Shown: positions 1-7,610, counted from the stretch's first letter. The stretch is DNA of 17,255 nt from DATKYV01 sp035528275 (GCA_035528275.1 DATKYV010000248.1:1-17255); one strand, 5' to 3'. Program-made: numbers and translations. The notes: generated by a model not told the origin, from the sequence alone.

Positions 1-968
1 TGTTTCGCGTCGCCTCCAGCCTCGATTCGATGATCGTCGGTGAGCCGCAGATCCTTGGGCAGGTAAAGAAGGCTTACTCCGTAGCGCGCGAAGTCGGCGC
101 GCTGAACGGCCCCCTCAACGAAGTAGTGAACCAGGCGCTGGCCGTGGCGCGCAAGGTGCGGCGGGATACCGCCATCGGGACGGCGGCGGTATCGGTTTCC
201 TATGCCGCCGTCGAGCTGGCCAAGAAAATCTTCGGAAGCCTCAACGGCAAGACGATTTTCGTCATCGGCGCGGGAAAGATGAGCGAGCTCGCAGCCAAGC
301 ACCTGCTGCGCAGCGGCGCAAGCGCCATTTTCGTTGCCAACCGCACATACGGGCGCGCTGTGGAGCTTGCCCAGGCGTTTCACGGCACTGCTCTCCGCTA
401 CGAGGAGCTCTTCACCCAGATCGAGAAGGCCGACATCGTCATCAGCTCCACCGGCGCGCCGCATTTCGTGATCGAAAAGGCGCAGGCCGAAAAACTTCTG
501 GCAGCGCGCAAGAACCGGCCGATGTTTTTCGTGGATATCGCCGTGCCGCGCGACATCGACCCGGCGGTGAACGAGCTGGACAACGCCTATGTTTATGATA
601 TCGACGACCTGGAGCAGGTGGTCGACGCGAACAAGAAGCAGCGCGATCGCGAGGCCGTCTGGGCGGAGGAGATCGTCCAGGAGGAAGTCCAGAAAATGAT
701 GCGCCGCCTGGCCTCCCGCGAGGTCGTGCCCACCATCGTGGCGCTCGAAGACCGTCTGAACCGCATCCGCGAGGCCGAAATCGAACGCCATCGGGGCAAG
801 CTCTCCAGTTTGACGCCGGAACAGCGCGAGGTTGTAGATGCGTTGATGCGAGGCATCGTCAACAAGATTCTTCACGGGCCGATCACCGAACTCAAGAGCG
901 GCGCCGGCCAGCCCGAGCACGGCCACCTGGTCCAGTTGGTTCGCCGTATGTTCGGCGTGGGAGACTGA
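1..968 (+). CDS. hemA: glutamyl-tRNA reductase, 5' partial
   Basis: Catalyses NADPH-dependent reduction of glutamyl-tRNA(Glu) to glutamate-1-semialdehyde, the first step of C5-pathway tetrapyrrole synthesis in the cytoplasm. The reading frame is already open at base 3 and begins with FRVASSLDSMIVGEPQILGQ, the conserved block that lies just after the catalytic-Cys domain. About the first 100 residues, including the catalytic Cys, are therefore outside the window. A Rossmann NADPH-binding segment follows (VIGAGKMSELAAKHL), then the VDIAVPRDIDP motif, a long spinal helix and the C-terminal dimerisation helices. The internal ATG at base 30 is not the real start. The stop is TGA at 966-968. hemC follows on the same strand after 97 bases, so the genes probably form an operon. 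Confidence 0.96.
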   Translation, partial: FRVASSLDSMIVGEPQILGQVKKAYSVAREVGALNGPLNEVVNQALAVARKVRRDTAIGTAAVSVSYAAVELAKKIFGSLNGKTIFVIGAGKMSELAAKHLLRSGASAIFVANRTYGRAVELAQAFHGTALRYEELFTQIEKADIVISSTGAPHFVIEKAQAEKLLAARKNRPMFFVDIAVPRDIDPAVNELDNAYVYDIDDLEQVVDANKKQRDREAVWAEEIVQEEVQKMMRRLASREVVPTIVALEDRLNRIREAEIERHRGKLSSLTPEQREVVDALMRGIVNKILHGPITELKSGAGQPEHGHLVQLVRRMFGVGD

Positions 969-981
969 GAAGGCAAGTTTT

Positions 982-1060
982 CAGTGGCAAGTGGCGAGGA
1001 GCTTAGAAGGCCGGGCCTACCTCCCCTTACTTATCACTTGTCACTTGCCACTTGCCACTG
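982..1060. repeat. heptamer-built inverted repeat between hemA and hemC
   Basis: CAGTGGCAAGTGGC at 982-995 is the exact reverse complement of GCCACTTGCCACTG at 1047-1060. This gives a 14-bp perfect stem with a 51-base loop. The right arm lies in a run of four heptamers at 1034-1061 (TCACTTG, TCACTTG, CCACTTG, CCACTGG), so the sequence is also a short tandem heptamer repeat. The loop contains a smaller palindrome, AGGCCGGGCCT, near 1007-1017. The stem ends five bases before the hemC ATG. No U-run follows, so it is not a classical terminator. It resembles the short heptameric intergenic repeats known from cyanobacteria and some acidobacteria, a resemblance recalled rather than searched. Confidence 0.85.
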
Positions 1061-1065
1061 GTCCT

Positions 1066-1977
1066 ATGAGAATCATTATCGGGTCGCGCGGAAGTCAGTT
1101 AGCGCTGTGGCAGGCCAATTGGGTAAAGGAGCGTCTCACGGCCGCGGGATACGAACTCGAAATCAAAATCATCAAAACCACCGGTGACAAGCTGGCGAAC
1201 ATCCCCCTGACTCAGTCTGGGACGAAGGGGCTCTTCATTAAGGAGATCGAAGAGGCACTTGTGGCAGAGGAAGTGGACCTGGCCGTCCACAGTTTGAAGG
1301 ACTTGCCAACCGAGCAGCCGGAGAGGCTCACGGTGGCCGCCGTACCCGAGCGCGAAGACGCGCGGGACGTCCTGATTTCGAAAGCCGGCCGCGGTTTTTC
1401 CGAGCTGCCGCCCGGCGCGCGCGTGGGAACCAGCAGCTTGCGGCGGCAATCTCAATTGCGACGGCTGCGCGCCGACCTGGAAATCGTTCCCATGCGCGGC
1501 AACCTCGACACACGGCTGAAGAAACTCGACCGCGGCGACTGCGAGGCCGTGGTGCTCGCCGCTGCCGGCGTCCGTCGGCTGGGGCTCGCGGATCGCATCA
1601 CCGAGTATTTTTCGCCCGAGCAGTTGTGCTCCGCTGTAGGACAGGGGGCGCTGGCAATCGAAATCCGCGCCGACGACCAGAGAATGCAGAAACTCGTCGC
1701 GCCGCTCGACGACTCTCCGACTCACCGGGCGGTTCTCGCCGAGCGCGCGATGCTGTGCCATCTCGGCGGCGGCTGCCAGGTCCCCATCGCTGCGCACGCC
1801 ACTTTGACGTCGGAACAATTACGGCTGGTAGGCGTTGTGGGGAGCCTCGATGGGTCGGAGATCGTTCGCGCCTCCGCCTTCGGCCCGGCCGACGAACCCG
1901 AAGCCCTCGGCGCAACGGTGGCACGCAGCCTCCTCGAACAGGGGGCGCGAGCGATACTTGAATCAGTGAAAATCTAG
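1066..1977 (+). CDS. hemC: porphobilinogen deaminase (hydroxymethylbilane synthase)
   Basis: Polymerises four porphobilinogen molecules into the linear tetrapyrrole hydroxymethylbilane, using a covalently bound dipyrromethane cofactor. The 303-residue product has the family's usual length and begins MRIIIGSRGSQLALWQA, the canonical N-terminus. That is why ATG 1066 is preferred to the in-frame ATG at 991, which would translate the intergenic repeat. Visible motifs are KGLFIKEIEEAL, DLAVHSLKDLPTE and VGTSSLRRQ. The cofactor-attachment Cys is at about residue 237 in HLGGGCQVPIAAHA. No Shine-Dalgarno sequence is visible in front of the ATG, where the right arm of an inverted repeat ends five bases upstream. 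The stop is TAG, 23 bases before the cobA-hemD start. Confidence 0.97.
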   Translation: MRIIIGSRGSQLALWQANWVKERLTAAGYELEIKIIKTTGDKLANIPLTQSGTKGLFIKEIEEALVAEEVDLAVHSLKDLPTEQPERLTVAAVPEREDARDVLISKAGRGFSELPPGARVGTSSLRRQSQLRRLRADLEIVPMRGNLDTRLKKLDRGDCEAVVLAAAGVRRLGLADRITEYFSPEQLCSAVGQGALAIEIRADDQRMQKLVAPLDDSPTHRAVLAERAMLCHLGGGCQVPIAAHATLTSEQLRLVGVVGSLDGSEIVRASAFGPADEPEALGATVARSLLEQGARAILESVKI

Positions 1978-2000
1978 TACGCTTCGTCGCTGGAAAACTC

Positions 2001-3515
2001 ATGCCCGGAAAGGTCTATCTCATCGGCGCGGGGCCGGGCGATCCCGGCTTGTTCACCCTCAAGGGAAGGGCGATCCTCGAGCGCGCCGATTGCATCGTTT
2101 ACGACTTTCTCGCCGCCCGGGAGCTTCTGCGTTACGCGCGCCCGGACGCCGAAAAGATTTTCGTTGGCAAGCGCGGCGGCGGGCCGCGGCGTCCGCAGGA
2201 AGAGATCAGCGCGCTCGTCATCGCCAAGGCGCGCGAGGGGAAGACCGTGGCGCATCTCAAGGGTGGCGATCCTTTCGTTTTCGGACGCGGAGGCGAAGAA
2301 GCTGAGTCGCTAGTCGAAGCGGGACTTCCCTTTGAGATCGTCCCGGGAGTCACTTCGGGCACGGCCGCGCCGGCTTACGCGGGGATTCCGGTCACGCACC
2401 GTGGCCTCACATCTTCCGTTTGCTTCATTTCCGCGCACGACGATCCCTCGACCGGGAAAAGTTCGATCGATTGGTCCACGGTCGCCACAAGCTGCGGGAC
2501 GCTGGTCTTCTTCATGGGAACGAAGAATCTCGCAGCGGTCGCCATGAAGCTCATCGACTGCGGGCGCGCGCCGGAAACGCCCGCCGCCGTCATTCACTGG
2601 GGCACGCGAGCGGATCAGCAGGTGGTGACGGGAACGCTTTCGGAGATTGCCAAGCGCGCGGCGGGCATGCATCCGCCCACGGTGATTGTGGTTGGTGAGG
2701 TGGTACGACTACGCGAGCGCCTGCAATGGTTCGAGCGCCTGCCGCTCTTCGGCAAGCGGATCGTCATCACGCGCACGCGCGAGCAGGCGGGCCGCTTGCG
2801 CGAAATGCTGGAGGAGTTGGGCGCCCAGGTGGTCGAGATCCCAACCATCGAAATCCGGCCACCCGCCTCGTGGGAGCCGCTGGATGGCGCGATTCGAAGA
2901 CTGGAAGAATTCCAGTATTTGCTGGTGACATCAACGAATGGTGTGCGCAATTTCTTGACGCGCATTCACAGCTGCGGGCGCGACGTGCGGGATTTGAAAG
3001 GGCTGACTATTGGCGCCATCGGCCCGGCGACGGCCGCCGAGTTCGCGCGGACCGGGGTCAAGGTTGATTTCGTGCCGAAGGAATATCGCGCTGAAGGACT
3101 GCTTGAATCCCTGAGTGGCCACGATTTGACGGGCAAGGCTTTCTTAATACCTCGTGCCAAGGTGGCGCGCGATCTGGTTCCGAGGGCTCTGAAAGATCGC
3201 GGCGCACGTGTCGAGGTTGTGGAAGCTTACGAAACGGTGGCTCCGCAGTTTGCGGAAGGAGAAATCGAACGCCTCCTCACTCCCGCACCCCATATGGTTA
3301 CCTTCACTAGTTCCTCGACCGCGTCGAATTTCGCGAAGATTGTCGGACAGGAAGAGATCCGCAGACTTCTCACGGGTGTTGCCGTGGCCTCGATCGGGCC
3401 CATTACATCGGAGACGGTGCGCAAACTGGGGCTCACGGTGGCGGTGGAGGCGAAGGTTTCGACAATTTCAGGGCTGATCGACGAAATCAGGGGGTACTTC
3501 CATCTGCTTGCTTGA
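2001..3515 (+). CDS. cobA-hemD: fused uroporphyrinogen-III C-methyltransferase / uroporphyrinogen-III synthase
   Basis: This 504-residue protein carries two successive activities. Residues 1 to about 245 are a SUMT/CobA methyltransferase that uses S-adenosylmethionine to methylate C2 and C7 of uroporphyrinogen III, giving precorrin-2. Its motifs are VYLIGAGPGDPGLFTLKG, HLKGGDPFVFGRGGEE and IVPGVTSGTAAPAYAGIPVT. From about residue 249 (GKRIVITRTREQAGRL) to the end is a HemD domain, which cyclises hydroxymethylbilane to uroporphyrinogen III and ends with the typical STISGLIDEI helix. The fusion joins the synthase to the branch enzyme towards siroheme, cobalamin or heme d1. Such fusions are known in several phyla. 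It closely follows hemC in the same direction. No clear terminator is seen in the 120 bases after its TGA, where the convergent AlbA-type gene ends. Confidence 0.96.
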   Translation: MPGKVYLIGAGPGDPGLFTLKGRAILERADCIVYDFLAARELLRYARPDAEKIFVGKRGGGPRRPQEEISALVIAKAREGKTVAHLKGGDPFVFGRGGEEAESLVEAGLPFEIVPGVTSGTAAPAYAGIPVTHRGLTSSVCFISAHDDPSTGKSSIDWSTVATSCGTLVFFMGTKNLAAVAMKLIDCGRAPETPAAVIHWGTRADQQVVTGTLSEIAKRAAGMHPPTVIVVGEVVRLRERLQWFERLPLFGKRIVITRTREQAGRLREMLEELGAQVVEIPTIEIRPPASWEPLDGAIRRLEEFQYLLVTSTNGVRNFLTRIHSCGRDVRDLKGLTIGAIGPATAAEFARTGVKVDFVPKEYRAEGLLESLSGHDLTGKAFLIPRAKVARDLVPRALKDRGARVEVVEAYETVAPQFAEGEIERLLTPAPHMVTFTSSSTASNFAKIVGQEEIRRLLTGVAVASIGPITSETVRKLGLTVAVEAKVSTISGLIDEIRGYFHLLA

Positions 3516-3635
3516 TAAATCAGATGGAACCGGAACCGTCCGAGACCCTCTTGCACATCGATCTTTTTCTTCCGGCTTTTTTCCTTCTCATTGATGGATC
3601 GAGGATTTCAACTCAATTGAAAAGGTTGCCTTGAT

Positions 3636-5109
3636 CTAGGTCGATTGGATGCTGGATGTCTCGTCAAGGACCTGCTCTGAAATCGCATATAGGGCGTCCG
3701 TATGCCTTGTAAGTATCAGTCTTTGCTCAAGATCCTGGGCGAGTGCCATAGTGTATTCACGTGGCCGTTGAACAACTTTTGCCAATTCACTCACGGAAGC
3801 AGGCCCTGAATTATAAAGATGCCGCACAATCAGCAAGCTCTCCAGGAGTCTAAAATCCCGAGATCGCCGTTGGACGAAATTCGCAAAATTGGTTTTCCTG
3901 TCCAAGGACACAACAGCAGAGAATGTTTCTGTGTCGCCCGCGAAATGCGGAAAATCCAGACCGTTGGACACTGCTTCCTGGTAGACAAGGTCGATTCCGC
4001 TTCCGCTTTTCTCACAAAAACCCAGAAGCGCAGTGGCCTCAGTTTAGAAGTCTATTCCTGTGGACAGGATTCCCATTTATGAGATTATGCGGTCCCAAGT
4101 TGCGCAGGAAACCTCCAGGATTTTGAATTTCTAAGCTTCCCGCCGGGACTAGGCGAGTATTGATGGGACCTGAGATTCTATAGTCGCGATGGATCAGGGC
4201 ATTGACCACCAACTCCTGCAAACAGCGTTCGGGAGCTGACCCGCCGAGACATTCCCATATAGTACCTTGATGCGTCCACAAGTCTCTCAAGCTGTCAATT
4301 ATGTTCTGCTGGCACGTGTATGTGTACGGTTCGCGCAAAGGACCAGCTGGGTCAACCACAGTTATTCGCAAGAATGTTCCATCCGTATGCCTCTCCAATA
4401 TCTTGGACTTTCCGAATAGCAGAAGAGCAGCGAGAGTAATACAGTCTTTTCCTGGTTCCCTCAGAGAAACTAAGTTGAAGTCAGCCAGCAGGTCGTTTAC
4501 TGACCTGTGCAGTGAGCGCCATCTGGCGTGAGTCCTCGGTCTGACAACCGTATTGTGAAACGCCCAGGAGAGGGACTCTTGCGCGAGGCAATCAAGGGGC
4601 ACCGCTTCGAATGGAATTGAGGAATAATCATCTTCGTGAGCCAGATAGTCAACCTCGCAGGTGTCCTTATGACGGACCAAGCAAACGCCCGCGTGGGTGG
4701 TGTGCTTCCCCAAAATTCCTTTCTTCGGCACATTGATTACGACACATCTACCCACAGGAGCGGGAAGAGAATCGACCAGTTCTCGAAGCCATACTGCAGT
4801 ACAGTCCACCGGAGGGTGGCTGAACTTTCGAATCTCTTCCGCCAACCATTCAGGCGTGACACCACCGTGGTGACACGAAGGCGTGAAGTCAATCGTCTTG
4901 GTATCGTCGGGCCCAACCAAAAGTATTCCCCCCTCCGCATTCGCGAAACAGACAGCTGTGTCAACGACTTCTCTGCGCAACTCCTTCTCGCTTCTGCACC
5001 ATCCCTTCACTTCAAAGTCGGCTCTTTCCAACTCACGAGGTGGTTTATGATGAAGCTGTTCAACAAGCTGACACACTAGCGATTTGAAGTTCTCGGACGA
5101 GGATGTCAT
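3636..5109 (-). pseudogene. AlbA_2/Schlafen-type putative ATP-binding regulator, split by a frameshift
   Basis: Read leftwards, the first part has an AlbA_2 domain (DFEVKGWCRSEKEL, then CFANAEGGILLVGPDD). A GHKL-like ATPase segment with RCLQELVVNALIHRDY and LEIQNPGGF follows. The frame stops at TGA 4041-4039 after HRNRLLN. Skipping one base (A4041 on the + strand) continues the protein as EATALLGFCEKSGSGIDLVY, the expected next block of this COG2865-like family. It then reaches a winged-helix-like end and stops at 3636. The total would be about 490 residues. ATG 5109 is chosen because GGAG lies eight bases upstream, whereas the GTG at 5118 overlaps that site. Base composition is clearly more AT-rich than the neighbours, suggesting transfer. 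The role is unknown; relatives are annotated as transcriptional regulators or RecG-like. Confidence 0.85.
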
Positions 5110-5127
5110 TGCGCTCACTCCATCTGC

Positions 5128-5136
5128 ATTATAACA
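5128..5136 (-). promoter_or_regulatory. extended -10 promoter element of the AlbA_2 gene
   Basis: On the - strand TGTTATAATG reads 5136 to 5127. It contains a perfect TATAAT (5133-5128) preceded by TG one base upstream, the extended -10 signature. No good -35 box is seen at 16-18 bases. Transcription would start near 5121, giving a leader of about 12-14 bases that still includes GGAG before ATG 5109. Confidence 0.55.
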
Positions 5137-5169
5137 TCATCAATTAGCGATGAGGGTAAAGAGTCCTAC

Positions 5170-5454
5170 TTGTGGTCAGTTTGCACTGGCGCAGCTGGTA
5201 GTGCGGTGGCAGGGCGATGCCTCGGATATAACAGAGTCGTTGACGACGGCACTCTGCTTCGAGGTTACAAGCAGGCCTTCTTCGTGTGGAACTTCGAGGC
5301 CGTTCAAGATTATTTCATTTTCCACGAGGCCGCAGGGGATTACGATGGCCCCGCCGTAGCCGTGGAGGCGGCAGAGTCAACAATCCCGGGGCTGGTCCGC
5401 AGTGTCGAGGGCTACTTTCAATCCCATCGCGATCAGCAAACTGCTAAAGGTTGA
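5170..5454 (+). CDS. doubtful small open frame, unknown function
   Basis: The roughly 310 bases between the AlbA_2 gene's promoter and the lytTR stop hold no gene I recognise. The only sizeable frame is this 94-codon one on the + strand. It has a TTG start, no ribosome binding site, and an 11-base overlap with the 3' end of the convergent response regulator gene. Codons from about 5240 to 5420 look coding-like: mostly G or C in third position, A or T in second position, and an acidic, aromatic product containing FFVWNFEAVQDYFIFHEAAG. The complementary frame is also open from about 5381 to 5190. The frame may be a true small gene, the remnant of an older gene cut by the neighbouring AT-rich insertion, or chance. 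Confidence 0.2.
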   Translation: MWSVCTGAAGSAVAGRCLGYNRVVDDGTLLRGYKQAFFVWNFEAVQDYFIFHEAAGDYDGPAVAVEAAESTIPGLVRSVEGYFQSHRDQQTAKG

Positions 5455-6217
5455 GCAGCTCCCGAAGTTTGCGCGTCTGAGCGCGGCTGACGGGTATTTC
5501 GGTCTGCCTCTTGTCTTCCATCCTGAGCTGGTAGGAGCTTTTGAACCAGGGGACAACTTCCTTGATGCGGTTGATATTCACCAAGTATGAGCGATGGACC
5601 CGCCAGAAGACGTTGGGGTCGAGGTTGCTCTGAAGCTCCTCCACGGTGCGGAAGTTGGACTGCCCTTCCATTTCCCGCGTCACAACGCTGATGACCCCGT
5701 CCTCGATGCTGGCGTATATGATGTCTTCGGAATCGACGAGGAACAGGCGGCCCCCGCTCTTCACCAGCAGCTTGTTCGTCTGGGCGGCGGGGCGGTCTTC
5801 AAACATCTGGACCAGTCGGTCGAGTTTCTCGTGCACCGGCTCCGTGGATTCCACCATCCGCCGGACCTTGGCGATGGCCTTTTCCAGCCGCGGCCGGGCG
5901 ATGGGCTTCAGTATGTAATCAATCGCATTGACTTCAAAAGCTTGCACGGCGTAGTGGTCGTAGGCGGTCACAAAGACGAAATAGGGAAGGCGGGCTTTCT
6001 TGTCGAGCAGCTTCTTGATAACCCCGAGGCCGTCGAGGCCCGGCATTTGAACGTCCAGGAAGACGACATGGGGACTGAGCTCGCGGATCAGGTTCACGGC
6101 CTCCACGCCATTCTTGCCCTGACCCACCACCTCCACGTCCGAGATTCCTTTGAGCAAAAACGCCAACTCGTCGCGGGCGGGCTGCTCGTCATCAACGATA
6201 AGGGCCGAAAGTTTCAT
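5444..6217 (-). CDS. LytTR-family response regulator (orphan)
   Basis: This is a two-component transcriptional regulator of 257 residues. The receiver domain (residues 1-120) has the acidic pair D9/D10 in IVDDEQPARDEL, phospho-acceptor D55 in VVFLDVQMPG, T84 and K104 in YILKPI. From about residue 148 a LytTR DNA-binding domain follows, with IIYASIEDGV, FWRVHRSYLVN and the C-terminal IPVSRAQTRKL. Length and architecture are typical of AlgR/LytR/YehT-type regulators. The ATG at 6217-6215 is supported by AGGAAA eight bases upstream. LytTR regulators usually sit next to a LytS-type histidine kinase, but none is visible on either side within the window. The gene is divergent from the exported-protein gene at 6483, with 265 bases between them. 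Confidence 0.95.
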   Translation of the reverse strand: MKLSALIVDDEQPARDELAFLLKGISDVEVVGQGKNGVEAVNLIRELSPHVVFLDVQMPGLDGLGVIKKLLDKKARLPYFVFVTAYDHYAVQAFEVNAIDYILKPIARPRLEKAIAKVRRMVESTEPVHEKLDRLVQMFEDRPAAQTNKLLVKSGGRLFLVDSEDIIYASIEDGVISVVTREMEGQSNFRTVEELQSNLDPNVFWRVHRSYLVNINRIKEVVPWFKSSYQLRMEDKRQTEIPVSRAQTRKLRELLNL

Positions 6218-6258
6218 TCAGCGGCTTTCCTCCCCTGTGTCGGCGTCCGATGCCCTCC

Positions 6259-6264
6259 AGTATA
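6259..6264 (-). promoter_or_regulatory. possible -10 box for the LytTR regulator gene
   Basis: TATACT reads leftwards on the - strand, about 42 bases before the ATG. The hexamer 17 bases upstream (TGCACG) is a poor -35. The element overlaps one copy of a repeated nonamer ATACCAATC, so it could be under autoregulation. Confidence 0.3.
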
Positions 6265-6363
6265 CCAATCAAGGCCTGTTCCGTGCACTCCGGGATGGCA
6301 GTTTCGTCTCCCGCGACCAAGCCGCCCCTCCGCCCCTGGGCGAGGCCGGACGCCATACCAATC
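6262..6363 (+). repeat. two copies of the nonamer ATACCAATC in a divergent intergenic region
   Basis: ATACCAATC occurs at 6262-6270 and 6355-6363, in the same orientation and 93 bases apart, between the LytTR regulator gene and the divergent exported-protein gene. The first copy overlaps the likely -10 of the regulator. The second lies just before the likely -35 of the other gene. LytTR proteins bind paired direct repeats, though usually spaced by one or two helical turns, so a role as operators is only a possibility. Confidence 0.3.
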
Positions 6364-6365
6364 GT

Positions 6366-6394
6366 GCGACAATTCCTCCGGCGTGTGCTAGTAT
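6366..6394 (+). promoter_or_regulatory. possible sigma70-type promoter of the small exported protein gene
   Basis: GCGACA (6366-6371) and TAGTAT (6389-6394) are separated by exactly 17 bases. They match TTGACA at four of six positions and TATAAT at four or five. The start point would be near 6401, giving a leader of about 80 bases. That leader contains a stem-loop, CGCCTGCC (6416-6423) with GGCAGGCG (6436-6443). Confidence 0.35.
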
Positions 6395-6482
6395 GGCGAC
6401 AAATGGACCGAGAGACGCCTGCCCGAGCAACTGGCGGCAGGCGCAGGAAAGTGGACTTCCGACGATCCAGCGAGGTGCTGCG

Positions 6483-6914
6483 ATGAAATGGAGAACCGGG
6501 GCTATTCTCCTCGTGGGTACGCTCCTGAGCATCAGCGTTTCCGGGCGAACGCTCCTGGCCCAGGCCTGCCAGGACGAAGAGACGATGGTTGAGGATTACA
6601 GGAAAGGTCTCACTGAAATGGTTGAAAAGGTGAAGGCGGAAAGCCTGGAGGAGTTTACGAGGGCTTATCACCAGAAAAGTTGCCTCAGCAAACTCAGCCT
6701 TTGTTCCAGCATCGTCAACATCGCCAACGAGTGCCTTGAAAAAGCCAGTCGAGACCCGGCGACGTCCAAGGATCAGGGCAAAGACATTGAGGCAAAGCGG
6801 CAGAGCTATAACGCGTTCAAGGCCAAGGCGGAGGAATACAGCAAAGAGCTGAAAGGCGCTGATTCCCCGAAAGACGCCAAGGCCCTGATCGCAAAGTTTG
6901 ATCTGCCCAAGTAG
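6483..6914 (+). CDS. small exported helical protein of unknown function
   Basis: The product has 143 residues. It starts MKWRTGAILLVGTLLSISV, a typical Sec signal peptide, with a likely signal peptidase I site after LLAQA (A-Q-A). The mature part of about 115 residues is charged and predicted to be mostly helical, with heptad-like stretches (VEDYRKGLTEMVEKVKAE). It has four cysteines that could form two disulphides in the periplasm. It does not have a proper lipobox. ATG 6483 is supported by GAGGT six bases upstream; an upstream in-frame extension would translate the promoter region. I do not recognise a family. It is divergent from the LytTR regulator and followed by the NUDIX gene 115 bases on. 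Confidence 0.75.
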   Translation: MKWRTGAILLVGTLLSISVSGRTLLAQACQDEETMVEDYRKGLTEMVEKVKAESLEEFTRAYHQKSCLSKLSLCSSIVNIANECLEKASRDPATSKDQGKDIEAKRQSYNAFKAKAEEYSKELKGADSPKDAKALIAKFDLPK

Positions 6915-7029
6915 GGGAGCGGGAAGGTCTCAGCGCCGCTGCGTTAGAGAGCAGCACAAAACTGCAGGGATAAAAGCGCGCCATTTCCGCACCACCATCC
7001 GATCGTCTTCTCTCGAGAGGATTCCCCAG

Positions 7030-7572
7030 GTGTCACGTCGCTATCGCGTGCTGAGGAGCAAAACGATCTTCGAAGGCAAGGTGGTGCGCCTGAAGGTTGA
7101 CCGAGTCGTGGAACCGGGCGGGATCGTGGCGAACCGCGAAATCGTCTGCCACCCGGGTTCCGTGGTGGTTCTCCCCGAGCTTCCTGACGGCCGGTTGCTG
7201 CTCATTCGCCAGTTCCGCTACGCAGCGCGGCGATGGCTCTGGGAATTGGTGGCAGGAGGGATTGAACCCGGTGAGACCCCGCTCGAAGCGGCCCGGCGCG
7301 AACTCGCTGAAGAAACCGGGTACCGGGCGCGCACTTTCCGGCCATTGTTTACCTTTTTCCCCAGCCCGGGCTTCGTCAGCGAAAGGATGCATCTGCTGGA
7401 GGCGCGTGGTCTGACACGGGCCAAAGCCCAGCCGGAGGCCGACGAGCGGATCCGTCTGGGGAGGTTCACAGAAAGTCAGCTTCGCCGAATGCTCCGCGCC
7501 AGGAAGATCGAAGACGGCAAGACGCTGGTCGGGCTCCTTTGGCGGCTATCGCGGAGAACCCCCAGTATTTGA
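7030..7572 (+). CDS. NUDIX hydrolase, probable ADP-ribose pyrophosphatase
   Basis: Hydrolyses nucleoside diphosphate sugars, most likely ADP-ribose to AMP and ribose-5-phosphate, with divalent metal. The 180-residue product matches the NudF/ADPRase family in length. It contains a complete Nudix box at residues 76-98 (G-x5-E-x7-REL-x-EE-x-GY; core RRELAEETGY). Family hallmarks include SVVVLPELPDGRLLLIRQFR before the box and FFPSPGFVSERM after it. The latter, with its Pro about 15 residues downstream, is typical of ADP-ribose-specific members. GTG 7030 is chosen because AGAGG lies nine bases upstream and the N-terminus then matches family length. The in-frame ATG at 6898 would overlap the preceding gene and add 44 unrelated residues. 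Confidence 0.9.
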   Translation: MSRRYRVLRSKTIFEGKVVRLKVDRVVEPGGIVANREIVCHPGSVVVLPELPDGRLLLIRQFRYAARRWLWELVAGGIEPGETPLEAARRELAEETGYRARTFRPLFTFFPSPGFVSERMHLLEARGLTRAKAQPEADERIRLGRFTESQLRRMLRARKIEDGKTLVGLLWRLSRRTPSI

Positions 7573-7610
7573 CCTTCGTCAGTCCCGGTTCAGTAAATTC
7601 GAATATCCTC

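Noticed and set aside
1099..1818. Open frame of 239 codons on the - strand opposite hemC
   Set aside because: It lies entirely antisense to a clearly identified gene and shows no family motifs; GC-rich coding sequence often leaves such frames open.
3600..3625. TTTCAA-CTCAA-TTGAAA palindrome between cobA-hemD and the AlbA_2 gene as a terminator
   Set aside because: Only six AT-rich pairs and no T-run; too weak to call.
5594..6391. Open frame of 265 codons on the + strand opposite the LytTR regulator
   Set aside because: The - strand has all receiver and LytTR motifs; the + frame is a mirror of that coding pattern with no recognisable domain.
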